A stretch of DNA of 41,020 nt from CAZIWJ01 sp964542855 (GTDB lineage: Bacteria; Bacteroidota; Bacteroidia; Cytophagales; Cyclobacteriaceae), in the NCBI GenBank assembly GCA_964542855.1, contig CAZIWJ010000002.1, positions 1 to 41,020 on the forward strand, in the 5' to 3' direction. The position numbers and the translations under genes are program-made. Shown piece by piece: positions 1 through 10,300 of the stretch (position 1 is the stretch's first letter; the number at the start of each line of letters is the position of its first letter). The notes below the pieces were generated by a model. The model saw nothing but the letters and a program-made list of their open reading frames with translations. It searched no databases and had not been told where the DNA came from.

Positions 1-3000
1 CGACGGTAACCCTGGGCGGGGTGAGCAGCCCGGTATTTGATAACGATCCTCCGCTAAACCTGACCTACAGCCCGGTAGGAGGATCTTTAACTACAACAGC
101 CGGATCCGGTTTAACCGATAATGGCGACGGAACCGCCACGTTTGATCCGGCCCTGGCAACCGCAGGCACGTACGATATTATTTACAGCTTCACCAATGGG
201 AACGGCTGCAGCGATGATACGATAGCAACCCTTGTGGTTCAGCCGTTTACGCCTAACCTGACTGCCGACTTCACGGCTTCCAGTACAGATGTGTGTGCCG
301 GGGAAACTGTAACTTACACGAACCAGACCGTTAATGCTACTGGTTCAGCTACCTACTCCTGGAACTTTGGTAACGGTGCTTCTCCCGCTACAGCAACTGG
401 TGCCGGACCACACGATGTTACATACAGTATTTCGGGCACCAAAACCGTAAGCCTGGAAGTGAATGACGCTGCGGCAACCCCTACCAGCGATACCGAAACC
501 AAAACCGATTACGTAGCTGTAAAGCCTCCCGATGATGCTACTTTCAGCTACTCGCAGGGTGCGTTCTGTGTAAACGACACCTCAACCTACATTCCTGCTA
601 CAGTAGTGGCAGGTACATTCAGCGCCCCCGGCGGGCTGGTTATTGATCCTGCCACCGGGGAGATTGACCCATCATCGAGCATCCCCGGTACTTACCTGAT
701 TACTTATACCACCAGCGGTACCTGTACAAATACAAGCTCAAGAACCGTTGCCATTAACGAAGCCGATGATGCCTCTTTCAGCTACGGAGCTACTACATTC
801 TGTGAATCAGACGGGGTTATTACCCCTCTCAGCGTGGCTTCGCCCGGAGGCTCTTTCAGTGCGGTACAACCCGGGGTGACAATTACTTCCAACGGAGCAA
901 TTGACCTGGGAGCAACCGGTGCTGGGAGTTTCGATATTATTTATACCACCGATGGATTCTGCCCGGCCGCTGATACCGTAAGTGTTACGATCAATGCTGC
1001 CCCTGCAGTAGGCATTTCTGGAGTAACCTCTCCACTTTGTGCTTCAGATACAGCTATCACCTTAACGGGTGATAATGCACCCAATGGTTCTTTTACCAGT
1101 TCTGCCGGAGGGTTTGTAGACTTCGGTGATGGGACAGCCCGATTCGACCCCTCACTGGCCGGACCGGGTACTTATACAGTAACTTATGAATACAACAACG
1201 GAACCTGTAGCAGTACGGCTACCGAAAACATTATTGTAAACGACTGCTCACCGGGAGTAGCCGCAAACTTCTTACTCAGCGATACTGAAATCTGTGTGGG
1301 AGATTCGTTAACGATTACGGATGCTTCGTCGAATGCAGTGATTTACGGCTGGAACTTCGGTACCGATGCCAGTCCGGCTACTGATAACACCAATGCGCCT
1401 CCGGCAGTATCTTACAGTTCGGCAGGAGTGAAAACCATTGAGCTAACAGTAAACGACGGGGGTACCAGTTCGGATGTTTTTACGGCCAGTATTACCGTTA
1501 CGGCACAGCCCGTAGCTGATGCTGGTCCGGATACCGCCGCCTGTAACCTCACAGCAACCCTGGCTGCCGTGCCATCAGTTGGTTCAGGGGTATGGACTGT
1601 TGTAAGCGGTAGCGGATCGTTTGATGACCCTACTAACCCGAATGCAACCTTCACTGCTGATAGCGCAGGAACTTACGAACTGCAATGGACAGAAACGAAC
1701 GGATCCTGTTCAGATTCTGACCTTGTTGAAATAGAATTTTCCGAACAGATAGCCATTACCCCGGTCTTCAATCCGAGCCCTAACGGTTCTTTGTCGACCG
1801 GCTTCTGTAATGATGATGCTATATCCATCTACGACTCTGCCAGGATCGATGGAGTAGGAACCAGTTTCGATTACGAATGGTCTGACGGAGAAGCTCATTC
1901 CGGGCAGTCTGACCTTTACATTTATAATGCATTTGCCGATACACCAGGAGACGGCAACGGGGGAATTCGTACCGTTACCATCACCAACCCGGATAATGGA
2001 TGTACCGGACAGGATATCGTATATGTTGCTCATTCTGCTGCGGAAGCTGACCTGCAGCCTGCGCTCGAAGTGATTCAAACGCCTGCCTGTGCTTCTGATT
2101 CTACTATCCTTGAATTGTCAGTTACCAATTCGTCGGGTGGAAACTACGATTTTGAGGTACATTACATCCGGGAAATGGGAGTTGGCCAGATCGATACCAT
2201 TGCGGTAAGTACCTTATCAGGCACCGGACCGGCAAGTTCTTTCGAGGTACTTGACACAGTAACTGTTCCGAGAGGGTACTACTACGTGGATATCAATAAC
2301 CTGAACAGTTCTGATAATTGTCAGAAAGCAGGAATTACCATCGACTTGCTGAATGCAGTAACGCCAGCTCCGCTTACTTTCGATTTTCTGAATGTAACGG
2401 ACCCAACCTGCCCCGGGGATGCCGATGGTGGCATTGAAGCAGTAGCCAACGGAGGAACAGGGAGCCTGAATTACAGCCTGGACGGATCTCCTCTTCAATC
2501 TTCAGGAGCATTTACCGGGTTAACAGCCGGAACTTATTTGCTCGCAGTAGAAGATAACAATGGCTGCGTGGTAGATACCACTATTAGCATTACCAATCCG
2601 GCAGCAATCAGTGCTCCAAATGTACTGGCCGAGTCTAACCTAAGCTGCGACCAGGTTACGCTAAACTGGAATGCAGAAGATCTGGCAACCGAATATGTTG
2701 TGGAACTGGCTACCGATGCCGGATTTACTACTAATTTACAGTCTGCCGTTACCGGGCTGGATACCACAGCCACTTTCAGTGGGCTAACCGATAATACCCC
2801 CTATTTTTATAGAATTACTGCCCGTGGAAGCTGCGATACCGTTACAACGGCAAACCGGCTGTTCAATACCGATGATTTACCTGATGCACCTACGGGTATT
2901 GAAGATACGGCAGTAACCTGCGATAACCTGCGGGTGATCTGGAATGCAACACCTAATGCTTCATTGTACCAGGTAACCATAGACGATGATAATGATTTCG

Positions 3001-6000
3001 GCAGTCCGCTGGCCGGATACGACAACTTGCTGGTTTCCGATACCCTGGTCGATGTAACCGGTTTAGTAGCCAATACCCGGTATTACGTGCAGCTTGCTGC
3101 CGCTAACGGCTGTGGTTTCGGGCCGAATGCAATTGACTCGGTGAGCACCCCGCAAACGCCGGTTGCTCCGGTGGCCATTAATGCCACGAACCGGGGCTGC
3201 GATAGCCTGACCCTGTCGTGGAACAATGCCCCCTTTGCGGTAAATTATCTCGTTGAAATTAGTACGGATGCTACATTTACCACGATAGACGACGATGCTA
3301 CGGTAGTTCCAAACGGATCGGGAACTACTTCGGTAACGTTTAACTCGTTGTCCGACAGCACAATATTTTTCTTCCGGGTGCAATCGCTTGGTACCTGTAT
3401 TAATTCCGGGTTTACCAGCGGAAGCGACAGTACGCAAAATTTCCCTGACCTGCCGGAAAATATTACCGATACGTTGCTGGCTTGCGACAGCCTGGAAATA
3501 AGCTGGAATGCCGTAACCGATGCCAGCGACTATCAGATACAGATCGATGACGATATTAGTTTCGGATCGCCTGAGTTTAGCACAACCGTGGTAGCAACCG
3601 ATACCGTGTTTGCTGGTTTAGATCCTGCCGTAACTTACTATTACCGCATTACCGCCGAAAACAGTTGTGGTACCGGACCGGTTGCACTCGACTCAACCGA
3701 GGCCATAACGCCGCCGGTAACTCCGGTAGTTACGCTCGACCCGGCCAACCCGGCAGGTTGCGATTCACTGGGAATAATCTGGAATGCAGATACCCTGGCC
3801 GATAGCTTTATTGCTGAATTGGCTACCGATGCCGGATTCACCTCGCTGGTTGCCAGCACTACCCTACCGGCTGCCGATACCAGCATCGTATTTACCGGGC
3901 TGAACGACGATACCGATTTCTTCTATCGGGTTACAGCTGTCGGCACTTGCAATTCGGTAGTATCCACAACGGGTACGGTGAAAACCGATAACTTCCCGGA
4001 TATACCAGTGGTGAACTTCGACAGCATTGCCTGCGATTCGGTTCAGTTTAGTTGGAACCCGGTTACTGATGTGAACAATTACCTGGTACGCTTCGATACC
4101 CTGAATAATTTCAGCACAGCCTTTACGGCTACCCTGCCTTCAGGCGATACCAGCTTAACGGTAACCAGTACTGACGTACCCGGCCTGGGAATAGATGACT
4201 CCATATTTGTTGAAGTAGTCGCTACCAACGGATGCGGAAACAGTATGCCGGGAATAGCAGAAGGTGTGATGCCGGTATTCTCGGCTTGTGAAACCTGCAT
4301 CCTTGTAGCAGAAGCTACTGATGCCAACGTTACCTGTACCGGGGATAACGACGGACGGGTGCAGGTGAACATCTTTAATGGTGCCGGGCCGTTCTTCTAC
4401 AGCCTGGACGCCGGAGCAACGGTTGATTCGCTGGAATTCATCGGAGGTAACCTGTACGTAATTGACAGCCTGGCCCAGGGTAATTACGAAATTACCATCA
4501 TCGACAGTACAACGCTATGTACCGATACCACCACTTCTGAAGTAGGAATTGCCACCCAGCTTCAGATTGCTACCCTCGATAGGAACAACATCGAATGTAG
4601 TAACCCGGGGGAAATTAGGGTAACAATTTCCGGAGGCAGCGGCAACTACACTTACAACTGGTTTCGTCCGGATAACAACCCGGTAAACCCGGCCAATGTA
4701 ACCGACAGCCTGGTGGTAAACCTGCTCGATACCGGAAACTATACCTTGCAGGTGCAGGACAACATCAACGGCTGCGCGGAAAACTTTGCCATCCAGATTA
4801 CTGAAAGGCTCGATGCCAACCCGGTTGCCGTAGACGTAAATGACGTTAGCTGCGATGGTAGCGATGGAGAAGCCCGGGTCCTGATTAGTTGTGGCGACGC
4901 GAGTAACTATGAGTTTGCCTGGGTGACTGCCTTTGATGATACCCTGGCCACTACACAAAATACCGGCGATAACCTGGTCATCGGAACGTATGAACTCCGC
5001 TACCGCCACGTACCTACTGGCGAGCGAGATACCGTTGCTTTCAACGTAGAAGATGGTTGTACAGGTGGTGGGGTGGAAGATAGCTGTGCTATTGATAACG
5101 TTCGCTTCATCACAGAAACAACCAACGTAAGCTGCGAAGGTCAGGAAGATGGTACCGCTGCCCTGATTATGATTAGCCGGGTAGATGCCGGTGCCGATCG
5201 TTTCCGCTACAGCATCGACAGCACCGACTGGCAACCTGCTTATAACGGTAACGGGCTGGATACGGTATTCTTTGCCAGCAACCTAACCGATTCTGCCTAT
5301 AACCTGTACGTCTGGGATAGCCTCGCTGCCCCTACCTGTACTGATAGTGTGAAGGTATTCCCGGTAACCATTAACGTGGATAACCCTTTTAATGTAACTA
5401 CTACTGCTGAAAGCTGCGATGGAGAGGATGGCTCAGCTACCCTCAACGCCTGCAATACAACAGGTTTCAGCTTTGTTTGGGAGGAAATAATTGATGAAAC
5501 TACCTTCGAAGTCATTGATTCGCTGAATAACCTGGCAATAGATAGCTTAACCGCCGGAGATTATCGGCTCCGATACGCCAATGCTGATTCCAGTCAGGCA
5601 GACACCCTGAAATTTACTATCGCCAATGGTTGCACACTGGCAGGATGTGGTGTTGATAGTGTAACCTTTACCGTATCAGCGGTTAATGCAACCTGTCCGG
5701 GTGGATTCGACGGGGCTTTACAAGTGAATATTTTCTCTCGTACCAATATTGATGCCACAAGGTTCCAGTACCGCAGGATAACGGGAGTAGATACTACCAC
5801 CTGGGAAGAAGGCGGCAGGGCTCCCCTCGGATTTGTTTACAGCAACCTAACAACTGGCAATTACCAGATCCAGATAAGGGATTCACTGGCCGGTGCAGAT
5901 TGCGACACCCTAACGTTCAACAAAACTATCAGTGCACAGAACAGCTTCGGCCTGTTTACCCAGTCGGAAACCTGCGATACCTTCGATGGCCAGGCTGAGG

Positions 6001-7679
6001 TAACCCTTCCGGATTACTGCGGAGAGGAAGATGATTATGTGTTCATCTGGAGTGACGAAGAAGGCAACCCGCTCGATGGGAACAACCGCACGCGCAATGA
6101 CCTTACAGCCGGATCGTACAATGTGCTGGTGTTCAACCGCAGCCTTGACTTCCTGGACAGCCTGCAGTTCAATATCGGGAATGTATGTAACAATGCAGGC
6201 GGTGGAAACAATGATGGTTGCAACCTGGGTACTCGTTCAGTTGTAATGGAAACCACCCCTACCGGATGCGATGGGCTGGGCGGTTCCGTAACCCTGAGCG
6301 TAGTGGGTGGAAACCCTACCTCATACCGGTACAATATTCAGGGAATTAGTAATGTAGAGAGCAGGGATACCCTGGCTTCGGAAAACATTACCTTTACTGA
6401 CCTTCCGGAAGGAGAGTACCTGTATACGGTGATTGATGCAACCGGCAGACCAAGCTGTACAGATACATTCAATATTCGCCAGAATGCTGTAATCATTGCT
6501 GAGGCTGATTATAACCTACCGAACTGTACTTCGTCTGACCAGACCGCTACCCTGGATGTGCAAATCGATGCCAGTTCAACTACGGCCATTGGACCGTACA
6601 TGATCAGGCTGGTGCTAAACGGTGATACTATTAGCCAGCAGCCTGTTGAAGCTATCCAGGCCAGGGAAACGGTAGAAGGATTAACACCAGGCGCTGTGTA
6701 CGAGGTGATTATATCTTCCGGCGATCCGGAAGCCTGCGATGCCAGCACCACGGTAGCTATTCCGGAGGCTGATTTTAAAGCCATTGAGTTTACTGCAGAA
6801 ACTGAAAATGTTGTTTGCTTCGGCGATGGTGGACAAATCATTATCGAAGACCTGAATACCATTGAAAGTACTTCCTTTACTTTCAGTGTATTCAGCGTGG
6901 ACCGAAGCGGTAATGAAACTGCACTGGGGGCAACCCAGACCTTTGATACCGCTCCGCTTTCTTCTTTTGTACTTCGAGAAAACATGGGTGCTGGCAACTA
7001 TCGCATCCAGTTAGAACAGGAACAGATCGACTGTGATGGCCAGGTTACCAACGTAAGTAAAATGGTAACTATCACCGGGCCCGATCTGGCGCTGGCTGCC
7101 GATGTGCCGCAGGTGGTAACTACCGAACAAAGTAATACCAGCAGGGGTGTAATTCTCAATCCGGAAGGTAGTATTACCGTATCGAACATCCGCGGTGGTG
7201 GAGAACCATACGAAGTAGCACTCCTCGATGGTCCGGTAACAACTGATTTCATTGAGGTAACTAATGATAATCCGTTCTTTGATCCGTTTGAATACACTTT
7301 CGATAGTCTGGTAGTTAGCAACGCTTCAACCCGTTCAAGTATTTACACCGTAGCCGTACGCGACACCTTTGGTTGTGTGCAGACTTACGAAGTTGAACTG
7401 AAGTTTACTGATGAAATATTCATCCCCAACGTGATTACACCAAACGGCGACCGGAGAAATGATGAGTTCCAGATTATCAACCACGATCCGGCAGAAGATC
7501 CGAACGCAAGAATGATCATTACGAACCGATGGGGTAACGTTGTGTTTGAAACCGACAGTTACCAGAATAACTGGCAGGGTGAAGACGTACCCGACGGAGT
7601 GTATTACTACCGCTTCATTACTGGCTCCGGAAACGAGTATTCCGGGTGGATAGAAAAGTGGAGCGGGCGCCCGGACTAG
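1..7679 (+). CDS. Giant multidomain T9SS surface protein (PKD, FnIII-like, SprB-like repeats, type-B CTD), 5' truncated
   Basis: The reading frame is open at the left edge (first full codon at 3), so the true start lies outside the window; at least 2,558 residues are present. Seen in order: PKD-like domains at about 261-480 and 1255-1470 (YSWNFGNG, YGWNFGTD); an SprB-like repeat at about 2395-2610; six fibronectin III-like repeats at about 2610-4275, each with a Cys-Asp pair followed by a W-N strand; then about ten Cys-containing modules at 4300-7080 of the type 'SCDGEDG' or 'TCPGGFDG'. The end (about 7413-7676) is a gliding-motility-associated domain with FIPNVITPNGD, NRWGNVVFE and GVYYYRF. 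By family knowledge this domain sends cargo through the type IX secretion system to the cell surface. An adhesin or gliding role is inferred from architecture. No enzyme domain is seen. Confidence 0.92.
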   Translation, partial: TVTLGGVSSPVFDNDPPLNLTYSPVGGSLTTTAGSGLTDNGDGTATFDPALATAGTYDIIYSFTNGNGCSDDTIATLVVQPFTPNLTADFTASSTDVCAGETVTYTNQTVNATGSATYSWNFGNGASPATATGAGPHDVTYSISGTKTVSLEVNDAAATPTSDTETKTDYVAVKPPDDATFSYSQGAFCVNDTSTYIPATVVAGTFSAPGGLVIDPATGEIDPSSSIPGTYLITYTTSGTCTNTSSRTVAINEADDASFSYGATTFCESDGVITPLSVASPGGSFSAVQPGVTITSNGAIDLGATGAGSFDIIYTTDGFCPAADTVSVTINAAPAVGISGVTSPLCASDTAITLTGDNAPNGSFTSSAGGFVDFGDGTARFDPSLAGPGTYTVTYEYNNGTCSSTATENIIVNDCSPGVAANFLLSDTEICVGDSLTITDASSNAVIYGWNFGTDASPATDNTNAPPAVSYSSAGVKTIELTVNDGGTSSDVFTASITVTAQPVADAGPDTAACNLTATLAAVPSVGSGVWTVVSGSGSFDDPTNPNATFTADSAGTYELQWTETNGSCSDSDLVEIEFSEQIAITPVFNPSPNGSLSTGFCNDDAISIYDSARIDGVGTSFDYEWSDGEAHSGQSDLYIYNAFADTPGDGNGGIRTVTITNPDNGCTGQDIVYVAHSAAEADLQPALEVIQTPACASDSTILELSVTNSSGGNYDFEVHYIREMGVGQIDTIAVSTLSGTGPASSFEVLDTVTVPRGYYYVDINNLNSSDNCQKAGITIDLLNAVTPAPLTFDFLNVTDPTCPGDADGGIEAVANGGTGSLNYSLDGSPLQSSGAFTGLTAGTYLLAVEDNNGCVVDTTISITNPAAISAPNVLAESNLSCDQVTLNWNAEDLATEYVVELATDAGFTTNLQSAVTGLDTTATFSGLTDNTPYFYRITARGSCDTVTTANRLFNTDDLPDAPTGIEDTAVTCDNLRVIWNATPNASLYQVTIDDDNDFGSPLAGYDNLLVSDTLVDVTGLVANTRYYVQLAAANGCGFGPNAIDSVSTPQTPVAPVAINATNRGCDSLTLSWNNAPFAVNYLVEISTDATFTTIDDDATVVPNGSGTTSVTFNSLSDSTIFFFRVQSLGTCINSGFTSGSDSTQNFPDLPENITDTLLACDSLEISWNAVTDASDYQIQIDDDISFGSPEFSTTVVATDTVFAGLDPAVTYYYRITAENSCGTGPVALDSTEAITPPVTPVVTLDPANPAGCDSLGIIWNADTLADSFIAELATDAGFTSLVASTTLPAADTSIVFTGLNDDTDFFYRVTAVGTCNSVVSTTGTVKTDNFPDIPVVNFDSIACDSVQFSWNPVTDVNNYLVRFDTLNNFSTAFTATLPSGDTSLTVTSTDVPGLGIDDSIFVEVVATNGCGNSMPGIAEGVMPVFSACETCILVAEATDANVTCTGDNDGRVQVNIFNGAGPFFYSLDAGATVDSLEFIGGNLYVIDSLAQGNYEITIIDSTTLCTDTTTSEVGIATQLQIATLDRNNIECSNPGEIRVTISGGSGNYTYNWFRPDNNPVNPANVTDSLVVNLLDTGNYTLQVQDNINGCAENFAIQITERLDANPVAVDVNDVSCDGSDGEARVLISCGDASNYEFAWVTAFDDTLATTQNTGDNLVIGTYELRYRHVPTGERDTVAFNVEDGCTGGGVEDSCAIDNVRFITETTNVSCEGQEDGTAALIMISRVDAGADRFRYSIDSTDWQPAYNGNGLDTVFFASNLTDSAYNLYVWDSLAAPTCTDSVKVFPVTINVDNPFNVTTTAESCDGEDGSATLNACNTTGFSFVWEEIIDETTFEVIDSLNNLAIDSLTAGDYRLRYANADSSQADTLKFTIANGCTLAGCGVDSVTFTVSAVNATCPGGFDGALQVNIFSRTNIDATRFQYRRITGVDTTTWEEGGRAPLGFVYSNLTTGNYQIQIRDSLAGADCDTLTFNKTISAQNSFGLFTQSETCDTFDGQAEVTLPDYCGEEDDYVFIWSDEEGNPLDGNNRTRNDLTAGSYNVLVFNRSLDFLDSLQFNIGNVCNNAGGGNNDGCNLGTRSVVMETTPTGCDGLGGSVTLSVVGGNPTSYRYNIQGISNVESRDTLASENITFTDLPEGEYLYTVIDATGRPSCTDTFNIRQNAVIIAEADYNLPNCTSSDQTATLDVQIDASSTTAIGPYMIRLVLNGDTISQQPVEAIQARETVEGLTPGAVYEVIISSGDPEACDASTTVAIPEADFKAIEFTAETENVVCFGDGGQIIIEDLNTIESTSFTFSVFSVDRSGNETALGATQTFDTAPLSSFVLRENMGAGNYRIQLEQEQIDCDGQVTNVSKMVTITGPDLALAADVPQVVTTEQSNTSRGVILNPEGSITVSNIRGGGEPYEVALLDGPVTTDFIEVTNDNPFFDPFEYTFDSLVVSNASTRSSIYTVAVRDTFGCVQTYEVELKFTDEIFIPNVITPNGDRRNDEFQIINHDPAEDPNARMIITNRWGNVVFETDSYQNNWQGEDVPDGVYYYRFITGSGNEYSGWIEKWSGRPD

Positions 7680-7726
7680 TCAATTTACCTTTGCTGAAGG
7701 AAAGCGCTGATTATCTGGTTAAAATT

Positions 7727-7756
7727 GCCCCGGTGAGTTGGTTAACGTACCGGGGC
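7727..7756. terminator. Hairpin between convergent genes, possible terminator
   Basis: An 8-bp perfect inverted repeat (GCCCCGGT / ACCGGGGC) with a 14-nt loop lies between the stop of the giant surface gene and the stop of accC. A short T run follows only 8 nt further on (7764-7768), so it is a weak example of an intrinsic terminator. It could serve either strand. Confidence 0.4.
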
Positions 7757-7823
7757 TACGAGGTTTTTCACATTTAGTGCCTGGTTTAAAACACAGGGCT
7801 ATGCTAAAGGGTAGAAACAGCTA

Positions 7824-9185
7824 TTAAATCTTATCGTACTCATCGAGATCAGAGAAGTCGAAATCTTCTAACAATTTGGTGGTAAACTTTCCAGATACAA
7901 AGCGTGGGTCCTGCATGAGTTTGATATGGAAAGGGATGGTTGTTTTCACACCTTCAATAACAAACTCTTCCAAAGCCCTTCGCATACGTACAATCGCTTC
8001 CTCGCGGGTTTGTGCACTAACGATTAGTTTAGCCACCATGGAGTCGTAGTTAGGCGGAATAGTGTAGCCGGCATAAACGTGGCTGTCGATTCTTACCCCG
8101 TGCCCACCGGGCAGGTGAAGATTGGTAATGCGTCCGGGGGAAGGGCGAAATCCGTTTTGCGGATCCTCAGCATTAATACGGCACTCAATGGCATGCATAG
8201 TCGGGAAATAATTCTTACCAGATATGGGTATACCGGCAGCTACCTTGATCTGTTCTTTAATAAGATCGTAGCTGGTTACTTCTTCCGTAACCGGGTGTTC
8301 TACCTGGATACGGGTATTCATCTCCATGAAATAGAAGTTCTTGTATTTATCGACCAGGAACTCAACAGTTCCAGCGCCTTCGTACCGAATGGCAGTGGCT
8401 GCATTAATAGCAGTCCGACCCATCTCTTCTCGCAGTTCATGGTCTACGACAGGAGAAGGAGTTTCTTCTACCAGCTTCTGATGACGACGCTGCACGGAGC
8501 AATCACGTTCCGAAAGGTGGCAAACCTTGCCGTGCTGATCACCCATGATTTGAATCTCCACATGGTGGGGTTCTTCAACAAACTTTTCCATATAAAGTTC
8601 ATCACTGCTAAACGCAGCGCCAGCTTCAGCCCGGGCACTTTCCCATTCCTTTTTTAATTCCCTGGCACTATTTACCAGGCGCATCCCCTTGCCTCCCCCA
8701 CCAGCGGTGGCTTTAATCATTACCGGGTAACCAATTTCCTCAGCCACCGAACCGGCATGATCGAGGCTTTTCAGTAATCCGTCGGATCCGGGCACCACTG
8801 GCACTCCGGCATCTCTCATGGTAACCTTGGCTGTTGATTTATCACCCATTTTATTGATATTATCGGGTGTTGCGCCAATGAACTTGATGTTATACTCCTG
8901 GCAAATCCGGGAGAACTCAGCATTTTCAGAGAGGAAACCGTAACCGGGATGAATAGCATCGGCATTGGTTATTTCTGCAGCTGCGATGATATTAGGAATA
9001 TTCAGGTAAGAATTTTTACTCGGTGCGGGACCAATACAAACCGCTTCGTCAGCAAAACGAACGTGTAAACTTTCCTTATCAGCGGTAGAATAAACAGCCA
9101 CCGTTTTGATGCCCATTTCTTTGCACGTGCGGATAACACGTAGCGCAATTTCACCTCTATTGGCTATTAATATCTTATTAAACAA
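7824..9185 (-). CDS. accC: Biotin carboxylase subunit of acetyl-CoA carboxylase
   Basis: This enzyme carboxylates the biotin on AccB with ATP and bicarbonate, the first half of the acetyl-CoA carboxylase reaction that makes malonyl-CoA in the cytosol. The 453 residues match the family's usual length. Seen: N-terminal KILIANRGE, the ATP-grasp glycine loop GGGGKG at 162-167, HQKLVEE at 235-241 and EMNTRIQVEHPVTE at 288-301, which are hallmark active-site segments. The start is a TTG: no ATG or GTG exists between the in-frame stop of accB and the conserved N-terminus, and the TTG places MFNKILIANRGE at the usual position. It lies 24 nt downstream of accB, so the two are very probably co-transcribed. 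The carboxyltransferase genes are not in the window. Confidence 0.97.
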   Translation of the reverse strand: MFNKILIANRGEIALRVIRTCKEMGIKTVAVYSTADKESLHVRFADEAVCIGPAPSKNSYLNIPNIIAAAEITNADAIHPGYGFLSENAEFSRICQEYNIKFIGATPDNINKMGDKSTAKVTMRDAGVPVVPGSDGLLKSLDHAGSVAEEIGYPVMIKATAGGGGKGMRLVNSARELKKEWESARAEAGAAFSSDELYMEKFVEEPHHVEIQIMGDQHGKVCHLSERDCSVQRRHQKLVEETPSPVVDHELREEMGRTAINAATAIRYEGAGTVEFLVDKYKNFYFMEMNTRIQVEHPVTEEVTSYDLIKEQIKVAAGIPISGKNYFPTMHAIECRINAEDPQNGFRPSPGRITNLHLPGGHGVRIDSHVYAGYTIPPNYDSMVAKLIVSAQTREEAIVRMRRALEEFVIEGVKTTIPFHIKLMQDPRFVSGKFTTKLLEDFDFSDLDEYDKI

Positions 9186-9209
9186 AACAGGAGTTGCTTT
9201 AGAAAGTAT

Positions 9210-9707
9210 TTAACTTGGATCTACAAGGAAAAGAGGCTGGTCGAATTCGACCGGAGAGGCATCATCGATAAGAATTTTAATAATGGTGCCGGTAACGTCT
9301 GCTTCAATTTCGTTAAAAAGCTTCATGGCTTCCACGATACAAACCGTTTGCCCTTTGGTGATATGATCACCAATGTGTACGAACGGGTTAGAGTTTGGAT
9401 TAGATGAACGGTAGAAAGTGCCGATCATGGGCGATTTGACAGTTACGTACCTGTCGGCATCACTTTCAGCTTGTGAAGAAGGGGATTGAATAGATTGTGG
9501 GGTAGCATCAACTGGTTGATGGGACAACTGCCCGTTATTCAGTTGATCTGTTGCTACAGACTGGCCTTCGGTAGTATTTATGGTTACCGGGGCAACTTCT
9601 GCATTTTTCTTTACATTAAGCTTCATGTTCTCGGTTTCGATATTAACTTCATCCAAACCAGATTTATCGATAAAACCAAGTAGTTCTTGAATTTCTTTTG
9701 TTTTCAT
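9210..9707 (-). CDS. accB: Biotin carboxyl carrier protein of acetyl-CoA carboxylase
   Basis: This protein carries the biotin that shuttles carboxyl groups between AccC and carboxyltransferase. The 165 residues show an N-terminal helical segment (EIQELLGFIDKSGLDEV), a flexible Gln/Ser/Pro-rich linker at about 40-85, and a C-terminal biotinyl domain with the EAMKLFNEI motif, so K129 is the predicted biotinylation site. It sits between efp (15-nt gap upstream) and accC (24-nt gap downstream), the usual Bacteroidota order. The start ATG begins the normal MKTKEIQELL N-terminus. Confidence 0.97.
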   Translation of the reverse strand: MKTKEIQELLGFIDKSGLDEVNIETENMKLNVKKNAEVAPVTINTTEGQSVATDQLNNGQLSHQPVDATPQSIQSPSSQAESDADRYVTVKSPMIGTFYRSSNPNSNPFVHIGDHITKGQTVCIVEAMKLFNEIEADVTGTIIKILIDDASPVEFDQPLFLVDPS

Positions 9708-9722
9708 AGTGGATTAAGGCTG

Positions 9723-10286
9723 TTATTTAACTCGCTCTACGTACGCTTTTTTTCGCGTGTCTACTTTAATACGGGTTCCTTCTTCTACAAACAGGGGTAC
9801 CTGTATTTCTGCCCCTGTTTCCAGGGTTGCCGGTTTGGTGGCGTTCGTTGCGGTATCTCCCTTGACGCCCGGTTCGGTGTATGTTATCTCCAGTTCAACA
9901 AATGGGGGTAATTCGCAATTTAATGGAGAACTGGTTTCGTCATGAATTAAAACTTCAACCACATCCCCGTCTTTTAAGTACTCAGGAGTGTTAATGATGT
10001 GTTCTTCGAGCATAATCTGCTCGAAGGTTTCCGTATCCATAAAATGATAACCCATATCATCTCTGTACAGAAATTGATGGGGTCGGCGTTCCACCCGGGC
10101 CGTATTAACTTTTACCCCGGAATTAAACGTATTTTCAACCACTTTTCCGGTTCGTACGTTTTTCAATTTGGTACGAACGAAGGCACTACCTTTTCCGGGT
10201 TTTACGTGCAAAAACTCTACAATAGACCACAGATCGTTATTATACTCAATAACCAGTCCGTTTCTGAAATCTGAAGTACTAGCCAT
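9723..10286 (-). CDS. efp: Translation elongation factor P
   Basis: EF-P binds stalled ribosomes near the P site and relieves pausing on polyproline stretches. The 187 residues show the KOW-like N-terminal domain with HVKPGKGSAFVRTKLKN, two OB-like domains, and the C-terminal signature region (GTRIKVDTRKKAYVERVK). The tip residue that other bacteria modify is K32 in the PGKG loop. No EpmA- or EarP-like modification gene is seen in the window, so its modification is unknown. It lies between fabH (14-nt gap) and accB (15-nt gap) and is likely in one transcript with them. Confidence 0.97.
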   Translation of the reverse strand: MASTSDFRNGLVIEYNNDLWSIVEFLHVKPGKGSAFVRTKLKNVRTGKVVENTFNSGVKVNTARVERRPHQFLYRDDMGYHFMDTETFEQIMLEEHIINTPEYLKDGDVVEVLIHDETSSPLNCELPPFVELEITYTEPGVKGDTATNATKPATLETGAEIQVPLFVEEGTRIKVDTRKKAYVERVK

Positions 10287-10300
10287 GAAATCGGATTAAT

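Noticed and set aside
4515..5234. 239-residue minus-strand ORF inside the giant surface gene
   Set aside because: It lies wholly antisense to well-recognised repeat modules; long antisense frames are common in repeat-rich coding DNA.
8079..8657. 192-residue plus-strand ORF
   Set aside because: It is antisense to the conserved core of accC and shows no family features.
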